Under the pieces are notes generated by a model. The model was given only the letters and a program-made list of their open reading frames with translations, was not told the DNA's origin and did no database searches. A DNA stretch of 13,437 nt. Source: Candidatus Borrarchaeota archaeon (lineage in GTDB: Archaea > Asgardarchaeota > Sifarchaeia > Borrarchaeales > Borrarchaeaceae). Location of the stretch: contig JAEORY010000057.1 in NCBI GenBank assembly GCA_016840645.1, forward strand, positions 1-13,437, written 5' to 3'. A program made the translations under genes and the position numbers. Shown in pieces: positions 6,802 through 13,437 of this stretch (position 1 is its first letter; each line of letters begins with the position of its first letter).

Positions 6802-8295
6802 ATGCAAATACTACCAATACCTGGAAATCTTAATCTACTCTTAACCTTGCTTATCTTAGTTATAGGATCCATTGTAACCCTCGCAGCCGGAAAAGCAGGC
6901 GGAAAAGCCGCTGCATGGTCGTGCTTTGTATTCGCACTCTTATCGAGTCTAATATTTTTCGCAAGTGTACTCCCAGTTGTTTTAAGCAATGGTTCTTACA
7001 GTGACGTATCCTTTGTGCTCGCTGGAGATCCATTTAATTTTGTGTTTCAACTCTATGCAGATGGGCTAAGTGCACCTATTGCGGCTATAATCTTAGGACT
7101 TTCCACATTTACAGCACTATATAGTGTGGGTTATATGGAAAAAGAGTCTAATCTTGGAAGTTACTTTAGCCTTTATCTTCTTTATATGGCCGGGATGATA
7201 GGCGTTGTGTTAGCAACTAATCTAATTGTTTTCTATGTGTTCTGGGAACTTATGTTGATCCCATCATGGATTATGATTGCGAAATGGGGCGGAAAACACG
7301 GAGAGGGTGCTGTAGGAATAGGTTTCAAGTATTTCATTTTCACTCATCTCGGTGCGATGTGCCTCTTGTTTGCAATTGGAGCTACATGGATATACACAGG
7401 CAGCTTTGATCTCCTTACTATGACCTTAACGGGTATACCTCAGCTTGCCATCAATATCATTGTAATACTTTATATGATCGGATTTGGTGTAAAATTGGCA
7501 CTTTTCCCAGTCCATACTTGGCTTCCCGATGCTCATGCAGAAGCACCAACTCCTATAAGCGTTTTACTGAGCGGTGTAATGATCGAAACTGGTGGTTATG
7601 CAATAGCGAGAATTCTAAATACATATTTCGGAACGACAATCGCAACATATACGCTTGTGTTATCTGCACTAGCTGTCGTAACGATTTACTGGGGTGGAAT
7701 CATGGCTCTTGTGCAAAAGGACACCAAGAGGCTATTCGCGTATAGCTCTATTTCACAGATGGGGTATCTTTTCCTCGGTCTCGCCTCAGCAACATCACTC
7801 GGAATTGCTGGATCAATGTTTCACATCATCAACCACGCTCTCTGCAAAGGGCTTCTCTTTATGGTCGCCGGGTGTCTGATGTTAACAGTTGGACATACAA
7901 CTGGAAGGAATATCGACGAACTAGGAGGACTTGGTGCGAAAATGCCAATCACTGCGACGATTACTTTGATTGCAGGGCTTTCGATAGCAGGTACACCTCC
8001 CTTGATTGGTTTCGCCGCTGAATGGCTAATTTTCGCAGGTAGTTTCTCTGCAGGTAATTACTTGCTGGCCACACTTGGAGTCATTGGCAGTGCATTGACA
8101 GCAGGTTATATCTTGTGGTTTGTCAAGCGAGTGTTCTTTGGAGATTTAAAACCAGGACTAGAGGACGTCAAAGAAGCTCCAGCCGTAATGCTTGTTCCAA
8201 TGGCTATCTTAGCCTTCTTTGCGGTAATTCTTGGAATCTTTCCAAATCTCGTACTACAATTCATCTTACCAGCAGTTGCTGGAATAGGAGGATAA
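6802..8295 (+). CDS. nuoM: Complex I-like antiporter subunit M (NuoM/FpoM)
   Basis: Second antiporter-like pump subunit (497 aa, about 14 helices). Glu149 in TM5 (FYVFWELMLIPSW), Lys231 in TM7 (GFGVKLALFPVHTWLPDAH) and Glu407 in TM12 (GFAAEWLIF) match conserved channel residues; TM12 Glu rather than Lys is the mark of NuoM as against NuoL and NuoN. One substitution stands out: the TM8 motif reads SVLLSGVMIETGGY, with Glu262 where NuoM normally has a lysine; NuoL and NuoN here keep theirs. A strong AGGAGGAG (6786-6793) overlaps the nuoL stop and sets the start. It ends just ahead of nuoN, whose Shine-Dalgarno lies 14 bases further on. Confidence 0.95.
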   Translation: MQILPIPGNLNLLLTLLILVIGSIVTLAAGKAGGKAAAWSCFVFALLSSLIFFASVLPVVLSNGSYSDVSFVLAGDPFNFVFQLYADGLSAPIAAIILGLSTFTALYSVGYMEKESNLGSYFSLYLLYMAGMIGVVLATNLIVFYVFWELMLIPSWIMIAKWGGKHGEGAVGIGFKYFIFTHLGAMCLLFAIGATWIYTGSFDLLTMTLTGIPQLAINIIVILYMIGFGVKLALFPVHTWLPDAHAEAPTPISVLLSGVMIETGGYAIARILNTYFGTTIATYTLVLSALAVVTIYWGGIMALVQKDTKRLFAYSSISQMGYLFLGLASATSLGIAGSMFHIINHALCKGLLFMVAGCLMLTVGHTTGRNIDELGGLGAKMPITATITLIAGLSIAGTPPLIGFAAEWLIFAGSFSAGNYLLATLGVIGSALTAGYILWFVKRVFFGDLKPGLEDVKEAPAVMLVPMAILAFFAVILGIFPNLVLQFILPAVAGIGG

Positions 8296-8308
8296 TGTGT
8301 TATCAAAA

Positions 8309-8313
8309 GGAGG
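8309..8313 (+). promoter_or_regulatory. Shine-Dalgarno deciding the nuoN start
   Basis: AAAAGGAGG with the GGAGG core at 8309-8313 sits 7 bases before the ATG at 8321. The frame also opens at a GTG at 8297, but that codon is only one base past the nuoM stop and the purine tract would then lie inside the gene, so 8321 is the start. Confidence 0.75.
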
Positions 8314-8320
8314 AATCAAA

Positions 8321-9895
8321 ATGCAAGCAATCTCCCTTTCATGGCCACTAACAATTGAGCAACTCACAGTATTAGATCCGTTATATATTCCGATAATTGG
8401 CGCACTGCTAGTATTACTTGTAGGAACTGGTATGAAACGAGCGGAAAATGCATGTAAGAATATCTGCGGAATTATTACTACGATATTTATCTTTCTCACA
8501 CTAGGATCGTTGTTGATCTATGTACTCCCAATGGTTCAGACTTATGGAGTTATAGTCGTCTATTATTCTACGTTTACGCCACCCTTAGGTACTTGCTTAG
8601 AAATAGACATGTTTAGCTGGTTTATGATGCTGGTCTTTACCAGTTTATCATTCCTTGTAGCTATCTACTCTATATCGTACATGAAAGACGATTCGGGTCT
8701 TGACAAATACTATGCTTTGCTACTAACAATTCTCTTCGGTATGAATGGAATAGTCATGGCAGGTGACTTCTTTACACTATTTGTGTTCTGGGAGACAATG
8801 GCAATTTCATCATACGTATTGGTCGCTTTTCGCAAGGATAAATGGGAAGCTGTTGAAGCAGGTATGAAATACTTACTTATGAGCGCATTTGGATCCACTT
8901 TAGTTCTCTTTACAATGTCTTTATTGTATGGACTAACTGGTACTTTGAACCTTGCATTAATGGCAAGTGCTCTTAGAACTGCATCACCAACACCTATGCT
9001 GTACATTATCATTTCACTACTGATCGTAGGGTTTGGTGTTAAAGCATCCATTGTCCCACTTCATACATGGTTACCAGACGCACATCCTGCTGCTCCAACT
9101 GGTATTTCTGCGCTGTTAAGTGGTGTCGTAATTAAAACTGGTATATATGCAATCCTACGACTCCTGTTACTTTTCTTTGAACCCACAATTTTCATAAATT
9201 ATGGGGTTATTGTTGCTGTTTTTGCAGTTCTTACTATGACTGTAGGTAATTTAATGGCCCTGCTTCAGGATGATATAAAGCGACTGTTAGCCTACTCAAG
9301 TATAGTCAATATTGGATATATTTTAGTAGGGATGGCTGTGGGTATGCTTCCTGTTGGTACTGAAACTCAGACTCTCGGTGTAACAGGAGCATTATTCCAT
9401 GTATTAAATCACAGCATGATGAAAGGGCTTCTCTTTTTAGCTGCTGGTGTATACATTCATGCAGCAGGTACAAGAAGCCTGAATGGAATGAGAGGACTCG
9501 GTCGCAAAATGAAAGTCACAACATTCTGTTTCGCTATAGGTACTCTTGCTATGATAGGAGTGCCTCCGCTGAGTGGCTTCTATTCAAAATTCATTATAAT
9601 CTGGGCCACAATCGTCGCAAACCAGCCAATCATTGCAGCACTTACTCTTCTGAACAGCGCGTTCTCAGTTGCATATTATCTCAGATTGCTTCATATCCTT
9701 GTTTTCGCAACACCTGAAGGTGAAATCCTAATGGCAAAAGAGAAGGCATCTTCCATGTTAGTGCCTCTCGTTCTCCTCACGATAGGAATTATCCTAATTG
9801 GCCTGTTTCCAGGATTGATCATAACATGGGCACAAGGAGCTGCTGGCGCGGCAATCTCTTCAGACAGTTATATTCAAGCGATTTTAGGTCCCTAA
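8321..9895 (+). CDS. nuoN: Complex I-like antiporter subunit N (NuoN/FpoN)
   Basis: Third antiporter-like subunit, nearest the J/K linker module; 524 aa and about 14 helices. Conserved channel charges are all present: Glu158 in TM5 (FVFWETMAISSYVL), Lys241 in TM7 (GFGVKASIVPLHTWLPDAH), Lys272 in TM8 (GVVIKTGIYAI) and Lys423 in TM12 (GFYSKFIII). The TM12 lysine and position after nuoM identify it as N rather than a second M. The extended frame starts at GTG 8297, but ATG 8321 with GGAGG seven bases upstream is much better. Last gene of the operon; a T-rich tract follows within ten bases. Confidence 0.93.
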   Translation: MQAISLSWPLTIEQLTVLDPLYIPIIGALLVLLVGTGMKRAENACKNICGIITTIFIFLTLGSLLIYVLPMVQTYGVIVVYYSTFTPPLGTCLEIDMFSWFMMLVFTSLSFLVAIYSISYMKDDSGLDKYYALLLTILFGMNGIVMAGDFFTLFVFWETMAISSYVLVAFRKDKWEAVEAGMKYLLMSAFGSTLVLFTMSLLYGLTGTLNLALMASALRTASPTPMLYIIISLLIVGFGVKASIVPLHTWLPDAHPAAPTGISALLSGVVIKTGIYAILRLLLLFFEPTIFINYGVIVAVFAVLTMTVGNLMALLQDDIKRLLAYSSIVNIGYILVGMAVGMLPVGTETQTLGVTGALFHVLNHSMMKGLLFLAAGVYIHAAGTRSLNGMRGLGRKMKVTTFCFAIGTLAMIGVPPLSGFYSKFIIIWATIVANQPIIAALTLLNSAFSVAYYLRLLHILVFATPEGEILMAKEKASSMLVPLVLLTIGIILIGLFPGLIITWAQGAAGAAISSDSYIQAILGP

Positions 9896-9900
9896 CATCG

Positions 9901-9940
9901 CTTTCCCTTTTGCTTTTTTTACTTCTTTATTTCTTTTTTA
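9901..9940 (+). terminator. T-rich archaeal terminator of the nuoJ1-N operon
   Basis: Directly after the nuoN stop the plus strand is a pyrimidine tract with T4, T7, T3 and T6 runs interrupted by C and single A bases, and no hairpin. Consecutive T-tracts are the standard archaeal intrinsic termination signal. Confidence 0.7.
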
Positions 9941-10084
9941 AATTGCCTTAAATCCATGGCATAACCTTTTTGGTTCGCTTAACTCAATATTAATATAACA
10001 AAACCTGATGATACTTCTATTTAGATGCCATCAATAAAGGGAAAGGCTTACATTATAATAATAAATGGATCTAGAGAAAACCTA

Positions 10085-10098
10085 AAAATATTTATATG
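10085..10098 (+). promoter_or_regulatory. Candidate distal TATA box for the atpI operon
   Basis: AAAATATTTATATG is the best TATA match in this region, sharing TTTATATG with the nuoJ1 promoter. Use of it would place the start near 10120 and leave a leader of about 240 bases, unless it drives a separate small transcript. Confidence 0.4.
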
Positions 10099-10197
10099 AG
10101 CCTTTATTACTCCTTCAGCGTTTTGAAATATTAGCTATCAATACTATTTTAGATTTTAAAATCAATTCCCAACGGTTGGAATAACAATGGTAACAAT

Positions 10198-10240
10198 CTC
10201 CCCTAAGCTGTATTTAGGTTATTTTAGACTTAGTAGGGAG
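10198..10240 (+). repeat. Stem-loop or operator upstream of atpI
   Basis: The left arm CTCCCCTAAG (10198-10207) pairs with CTTAG (10229-10233) and GGGAG (10236-10240) with a two-base TA bulge and a 21-base loop. It is the most GC-rich and stable-looking element of the spacer. It ends nine bases before a T6 run (10250-10255), so it could be an RNA hairpin near a terminator, or an operator next to the proximal TATA candidate. Confidence 0.4.
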
Positions 10241-10245
10241 AAGCA

Positions 10246-10260
10246 ATACTTTTTTAAACC
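10246..10260 (+). promoter_or_regulatory. Candidate proximal TATA box for atpI
   Basis: ATACTTTTTTAAACC is a weaker TATA-like element. Initiation about 25 bases downstream would give a leader near 75-80 bases. The same T-run could instead terminate a short upstream transcript. I cannot decide between these readings. Confidence 0.3.
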
Positions 10261-10360
10261 CTTTTTCTTTACTTCACTAGTTTACTGTAATTCACAAATT
10301 AGAATATTTCAAAATTCAAAATAACAAGAAAAAACAAAAAGGAAAATACGGTGAGAATCG

Positions 10361-12427
10361 ATGTTTTTTCCGAGTAAGATGCAGATTGGGAAAATAACTG
10401 TACCAAACAAGTATTCTCGAAATGTAACCAACGCACTGCAAGAGTTCTGCTGTATGGAGTTCGTTGATGTTGAGCATAAAGTTCATGCAGCAACGACAGA
10501 GGAAAGGGAACAAAAAGACAGAATCAACGACTATCTTAACAGACTTTCTAAGCTTATAATGATATTAGACCTCGATAGAGAGGAATTTCCTAAGAAGAAG
10601 GTAGAGATTGATGTATCTTCACTTGAAAATGTTTTTGAATTCACTAAAAATTTTCTTGGGAAAATTGAGTCTTCAACTTTATCTTACTATGAAAAATTAG
10701 ACAAACTGGAAAAGATAATTGGTCTCGTAAAACATCTTGGTGGGATTTCACCAACAGAACTTTCTCAGGAAGGTGAGTATTTCAGCACTCTTATTGGGAC
10801 TGTTGAAAACGAAGATGCACTAGAAATAGAATGGAAAGTGCATGAAGTCACCGAAAATATTTGCTTCTTTGATTCATATCAGTTAGATGAGTATGAACGC
10901 GTTGTAGTAATTTATACAATGAATAAGCATTCAGATGCTATTAAACGAATTCTCCGCGTTTATGGATTTAGGGAACTAAATTTTAGCGATATCATTGCTG
11001 GCAGTGAATTATCATTGCAATCTCTAGACCCAGAAGCACTCAAGAGAGAAAAAAAAGAATGCGAGAAACAATTGACTGAAATCAATGAACAATATGGATT
11101 GCAATTATTGGCTGCTGAAGAACAATTAACAGTAGAAAAAAACGGACTTGATGTCTCCACATTATTTAGACGAACACCTTATGGCACTACTGTAATGTTT
11201 GGATGGCTATCCAAATCGCAACGTAAGAAAGTTGGAAAAATCGTCTCTGAGCACACAAACAATACTGGTGAATTTGAATTTCAAGAATCTAAATTGAAGA
11301 AAGAAGAAACTCCAACAAATCTGGAACATAAGAAATTCTTTGGACCTCTTATGAGTTTAGTAACTGGGTATGGTACACCACTTCATCATGAATTGGATCC
11401 AACTTTGTTCATGTTCATTACTTTCCCACTAATTTTTGGACTTATGTTTGCAGATGTCGGTCACGGCGGCGTATTAGCATTTTTAAGCGCCTTAGCATTA
11501 ATTGCAAAACGAAGAAAGATCTCAGTAAATGAGTTCGTAGATTATTTCATCAAAGGTTCTGAACTGATGTTATTGTGTGGCATCTCGTCAGTATTCTTTG
11601 GTTTCGTATTTGGATCTGTATTTGGAGACCACTTTGGTAGCGTACATCATCCGGCACATCCGGCAACTCCGCTAGGATATATTCTGCAGGAAATCAATCC
11701 GGTATTCTGGTTCAGTCCAATGGAAGGGCATGGGACGGTAACTTTCCTTGCCTTTCAACTTGCACCCTTAATGACACTTCTGGTTCTATCATTTTTTGTT
11801 GGCGCGCTTCAAATTACGCTAGGCTTGATCATCCGCTTTTCCTTAGCATTAAGAAGAGGACATTTCCTTGAAGCTATCACAGTTCCCTTAATGTTAATAT
11901 GGCTTTATTGGGGTGCATTATGGGTAGTCTACAATGCGATGCCAAGAAACGCAGAAGGTTATATCACAAGATTCTCGATTAACATCAATGGTATAATGGC
12001 AGATCCAACGCAGTTAGGAATACTTGCAATAATACCACTAGTAATCATGATGCTTGGTCTTCTAATGATGCATGGTGGAGAAGGCGCAATGGAAGGTTTA
12101 GAATACGCTTTAGCGCTTCTGTCAAATACTATCAGTTATGGGCGTATACTTGCTCTCAATGCCGTACATGCAGTACTCTCAGTTTTAATCTTAGCACCCT
12201 TTATCGACATTGGGCTTTCTGTCGGTGTGCCGAGTCTGTGGATAGTTGGCATTCTGCTAAACACTGTTTTGGTCGGGTTACTTGAAGGACTTCTAGCTTT
12301 TGTCCATACTCTCCGTCTACACTGGGTAGAATGGTTTTCAAAATTCTATAGCGGAACTGGAAAAGGCTTTGTACCAACTACAATTGAAAGACAATTCACA
12401 ACGCCAATCTCTAGAACTATTGCTTAG
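10361..12427 (+). CDS. atpI: A/V-type ATP synthase subunit I (subunit a)
   Basis: The membrane stator subunit that forms the ion half-channels against the rotor ring, coupling ion flow to ATP synthesis. 688 aa, usual for the archaeal family. Residues 1-340 are a soluble domain with charged, coiled-coil-like stretches (for example 224-245) and end at HELDP; the membrane part runs from about 346 (MFITFPLIFGLMFADVGHGG) to about 650 with roughly eight helices. Arg595 in NTISYGRILAL aligns with the essential subunit-a arginine (yeast Vph1 SYLRLWAL), and LHWVEWFSKFYSGTGKGF at 654-671 is the conserved C-terminal signature. A histidine-rich loop near 427-435 (HFGSVHHPAHP) lies between helices. The start is set by GGTGAG at 10350-10355, five bases before the ATG. 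First gene of the ATPase operon here. Confidence 0.95.
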   Translation: MFFPSKMQIGKITVPNKYSRNVTNALQEFCCMEFVDVEHKVHAATTEEREQKDRINDYLNRLSKLIMILDLDREEFPKKKVEIDVSSLENVFEFTKNFLGKIESSTLSYYEKLDKLEKIIGLVKHLGGISPTELSQEGEYFSTLIGTVENEDALEIEWKVHEVTENICFFDSYQLDEYERVVVIYTMNKHSDAIKRILRVYGFRELNFSDIIAGSELSLQSLDPEALKREKKECEKQLTEINEQYGLQLLAAEEQLTVEKNGLDVSTLFRRTPYGTTVMFGWLSKSQRKKVGKIVSEHTNNTGEFEFQESKLKKEETPTNLEHKKFFGPLMSLVTGYGTPLHHELDPTLFMFITFPLIFGLMFADVGHGGVLAFLSALALIAKRRKISVNEFVDYFIKGSELMLLCGISSVFFGFVFGSVFGDHFGSVHHPAHPATPLGYILQEINPVFWFSPMEGHGTVTFLAFQLAPLMTLLVLSFFVGALQITLGLIIRFSLALRRGHFLEAITVPLMLIWLYWGALWVVYNAMPRNAEGYITRFSININGIMADPTQLGILAIIPLVIMMLGLLMMHGGEGAMEGLEYALALLSNTISYGRILALNAVHAVLSVLILAPFIDIGLSVGVPSLWIVGILLNTVLVGLLEGLLAFVHTLRLHWVEWFSKFYSGTGKGFVPTTIERQFTTPISRTIA

Positions 12428-12449
12428 CAAATTATTTGAAAATAAACAT

Positions 12450-12454
12450 GGTGA
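12450..12454 (+). promoter_or_regulatory. Shine-Dalgarno deciding the atpC start
   Basis: GGTGA lies 8 bases before the ATG at 12463. An in-frame ATG at 12448 overlaps this site and has no purine tract of its own, so 12463 is preferred. The GGTGA type is shared with nuoJ1 and atpI. Confidence 0.6.
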
Positions 12455-12462
12455 ACATAAAC

Positions 12463-13437
12463 ATGCCAAGCTGGGTGTATCTCTATCTTAATCCGAGGAT
12501 CAGAGCATTACTCTCATATATGCTTCCAAAAGAGACAGCATACCGTATTCTAGACTCCACTTCCCTAGCTGAAGTCCAGAATATATTTCTTTCCACTTAT
12601 TACGGCAAATACTTTGAGGGATTAGACTTTACCCCAGATACTATCGAGTTAGCTTTACGAAGACATTTCTTTGAACTCTATTCCAGTATCAGCAGAGGCA
12701 TCATGGGAGAGGAAGCCAAATTTTTTTATGCCTTTTTGAAAAAATATGACACTAGTAATTTAAAGTGTGTTATGAGAGGACTTCATGCACAACTTCCCTT
12801 AGAGGACATCATGAGAAATATAGTGCCTGTAGGGAAACTTGGCACTGCCTATTATTTGAATATGATTGAAACTGGTTCTATAAAAGAAGCAATAGCAAGA
12901 ATTTCTGATATTGGACTTCGTGAGGCTTTGGAAGTTGCGTATCCTCGATATGAAACTTCGAATGAAATATTTATTCTGGAATCTACGATTGATCAGAATG
13001 TCTATACGAATCTATGGAAAATCACTAATAATTGGAAGGCTGGGAAAACATTTGGGGCACGTGAGAAATTCCTACTTAAAGGCTTAATAGGAGAAGACGT
13101 TGACTTTAACAATATGATTATTGCACTACGAGCTATTTCTTTAGGATTGAACCCAGAAGACTTTTATCTTCCTGTGGCCTACAGAATACGCGAAGAACTT
13201 AAAAGTGCCGCAAATGCAACAAACATGGAGGATGCTCTTCAGATTTTCTCCCATTCCCCTTATTACGGGGCTCTCCTTGAAGAAATCATTGAAAAAGGCA
13301 TAGTTCCAAATATTCTCATGGATTTAGAAGCGCATCTTCAGCAAGCGCACGTGCGTAAATGCAAACTGAAACTTTCGGATTATCCCTTTCAGATAAGCAT
13401 TATCTATAGTTTTCTTACACTCAAATTTTTTGAGTTA
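12463..13437 (+). CDS. atpC: A/V-type ATP synthase subunit C (subunit d, AC39 family), 3' partial
   Basis: AC39/Vma6-family subunit that sits on top of the membrane rotor ring and joins it to the central stalk; soluble and helical. 325 residues are visible with no stop before the right edge, so roughly 20-30 residues should be missing from the usual 340-360. Evidence: an early helix LNPRIRALLSYMLPKETAYR with SLAEVQ following, the repeated helical pattern of the family, LRAISLGLNPEDFYLP near 225-240, and near the end YPFQISIIYSFLTLKFFEL, matching the family's PFSIAPILAYLLLKEIE-type C-terminal segment. I derived the frame by hand; it is uninterrupted from 12463. It begins 35 bases after atpI with no atpK or atpE between, unlike the I-K-E-C order known in methanogens. 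Confidence 0.9.
   Translation, partial: MPSWVYLYLNPRIRALLSYMLPKETAYRILDSTSLAEVQNIFLSTYYGKYFEGLDFTPDTIELALRRHFFELYSSISRGIMGEEAKFFYAFLKKYDTSNLKCVMRGLHAQLPLEDIMRNIVPVGKLGTAYYLNMIETGSIKEAIARISDIGLREALEVAYPRYETSNEIFILESTIDQNVYTNLWKITNNWKAGKTFGAREKFLLKGLIGEDVDFNNMIIALRAISLGLNPEDFYLPVAYRIREELKSAANATNMEDALQIFSHSPYYGALLEEIIEKGIVPNILMDLEAHLQQAHVRKCKLKLSDYPFQISIIYSFLTLKFFEL

Larger units (their letters stand above)
10121..10314. repeat. 12-bp inverted repeat flanking the atpI leader
   Basis: TTTTGAAATATT at 10121-10132 is exactly reverse-complementary to AATATTTCAAAA at 10303-10314, with 170 bases between. Eleven of the twelve bases also occur at 3818-3828 in the nuoJ1 leader. The arrangement suggests a shared regulator-binding motif rather than an RNA stem. 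Confidence 0.45.
9896..10360. other. Intergenic region between nuoN and atpI
   Basis: About 465 AT-rich bases without a convincing gene. After the nuoN terminator come a TATA candidate at 10085-10098, the motif TTTTGAAATATT at 10121-10132, a perfect 12-bp palindrome GATTTTAAAATC at 10152-10163, a gapped palindrome at 10166-10181 (TTCCcAACgGTTGGAA), a 10-bp stem-loop at 10198-10240, a second TATA candidate near 10246-10260, the motif again inverted at 10303-10314, and GGTGAG before atpI. The density of symmetric elements suggests regulation of the ATPase operon or a small structured RNA. Confidence 0.6.

Noticed and set aside
8297..8320. nuoN starting at GTG 8297
   Set aside because: A strong GGAGG lies inside this stretch, 7 bases before ATG 8321.
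10033..10108. Inverted repeat between AATAAAGGgaaAGGCT and AGCCTTTATT
   Set aside because: Pairing needs a three-base interruption and mixed register; no clear functional position.
1..13437. Mobile elements, CRISPR arrays, tRNA or rRNA genes
   Set aside because: No transposase, terminal repeats, regularly spaced repeats or cloverleaf-like sequence was seen by eye on either strand.

Overview
The window looks archaeal and AT-rich. It carries the membrane arm of a complex I-like (Nuo/Fpo-type) proton pump next to the start of an archaeal A-type (V-type) ATP synthase operon. Support for Archaea: NuoJ is split into two genes, as I recall for methanogen Fpo; no NADH-module genes (nuoE, F, G) are seen; ATPase subunits I and C are present; upstream regions hold TATA-like boxes (TTTATATG) rather than bacterial -35/-10 pairs; and a gene end is followed by oligo(T) tracts. 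I cannot assign a lineage. Fpo-bearing Euryarchaeota, Thermoplasmata-like or Asgard-type archaea would all fit.

Layout, left to right. (1) 1-2324, plus strand: a soluble-looking hybrid histidine kinase whose N-terminus lies off the left edge. It has at least four PAS domains in a repeated two-PAS pattern, then HisKA (HDFNN box), HATPase and a receiver domain. (2) 2356-2820 and 2876-3382, minus strand: a low-molecular-weight protein tyrosine phosphatase/arsenate-reductase-fold protein, preceded by nuoC. (3) 3383-3858: a divergent, very AT-rich promoter region. (4) 3859-9895, plus strand: a tight operon nuoJ1-J2-K-L-M-N, each gene with a clear Shine-Dalgarno, ending in a T-rich terminator. (5) 9896-10360: a second long intergenic region with two candidate TATA boxes and several inverted repeats. 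(6) 10361 to the right edge, plus strand: atpI, then atpC, which is cut by the window end.

Together, nuoJ-N encode the ion-translocating membrane modules and nuoC is part of the connecting arm to the redox centres. AtpI and AtpC are the stator/ion-channel subunit and the central-stalk adaptor of the ATP synthase that would use the resulting ion gradient. NuoA, B, D, H and I and the remaining ATPase subunits are not in this window. No tRNA, rRNA, CRISPR, insertion sequence or phage gene was seen.

The most interesting signals are not new genes. One is an 11-base motif (TTTTGAAATAT) found only in the leaders of nuoJ1 and atpI as far as I could see by eye, with a related inverted pair in front of nuoC. 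Others are altered ion-pathway residues (NuoM Lys to Glu in TM8; NuoK without the TM3 glutamate), nuoC detached and divergent from the rest of the complex, atpI followed directly by atpC, and the duplicated PAS pair.
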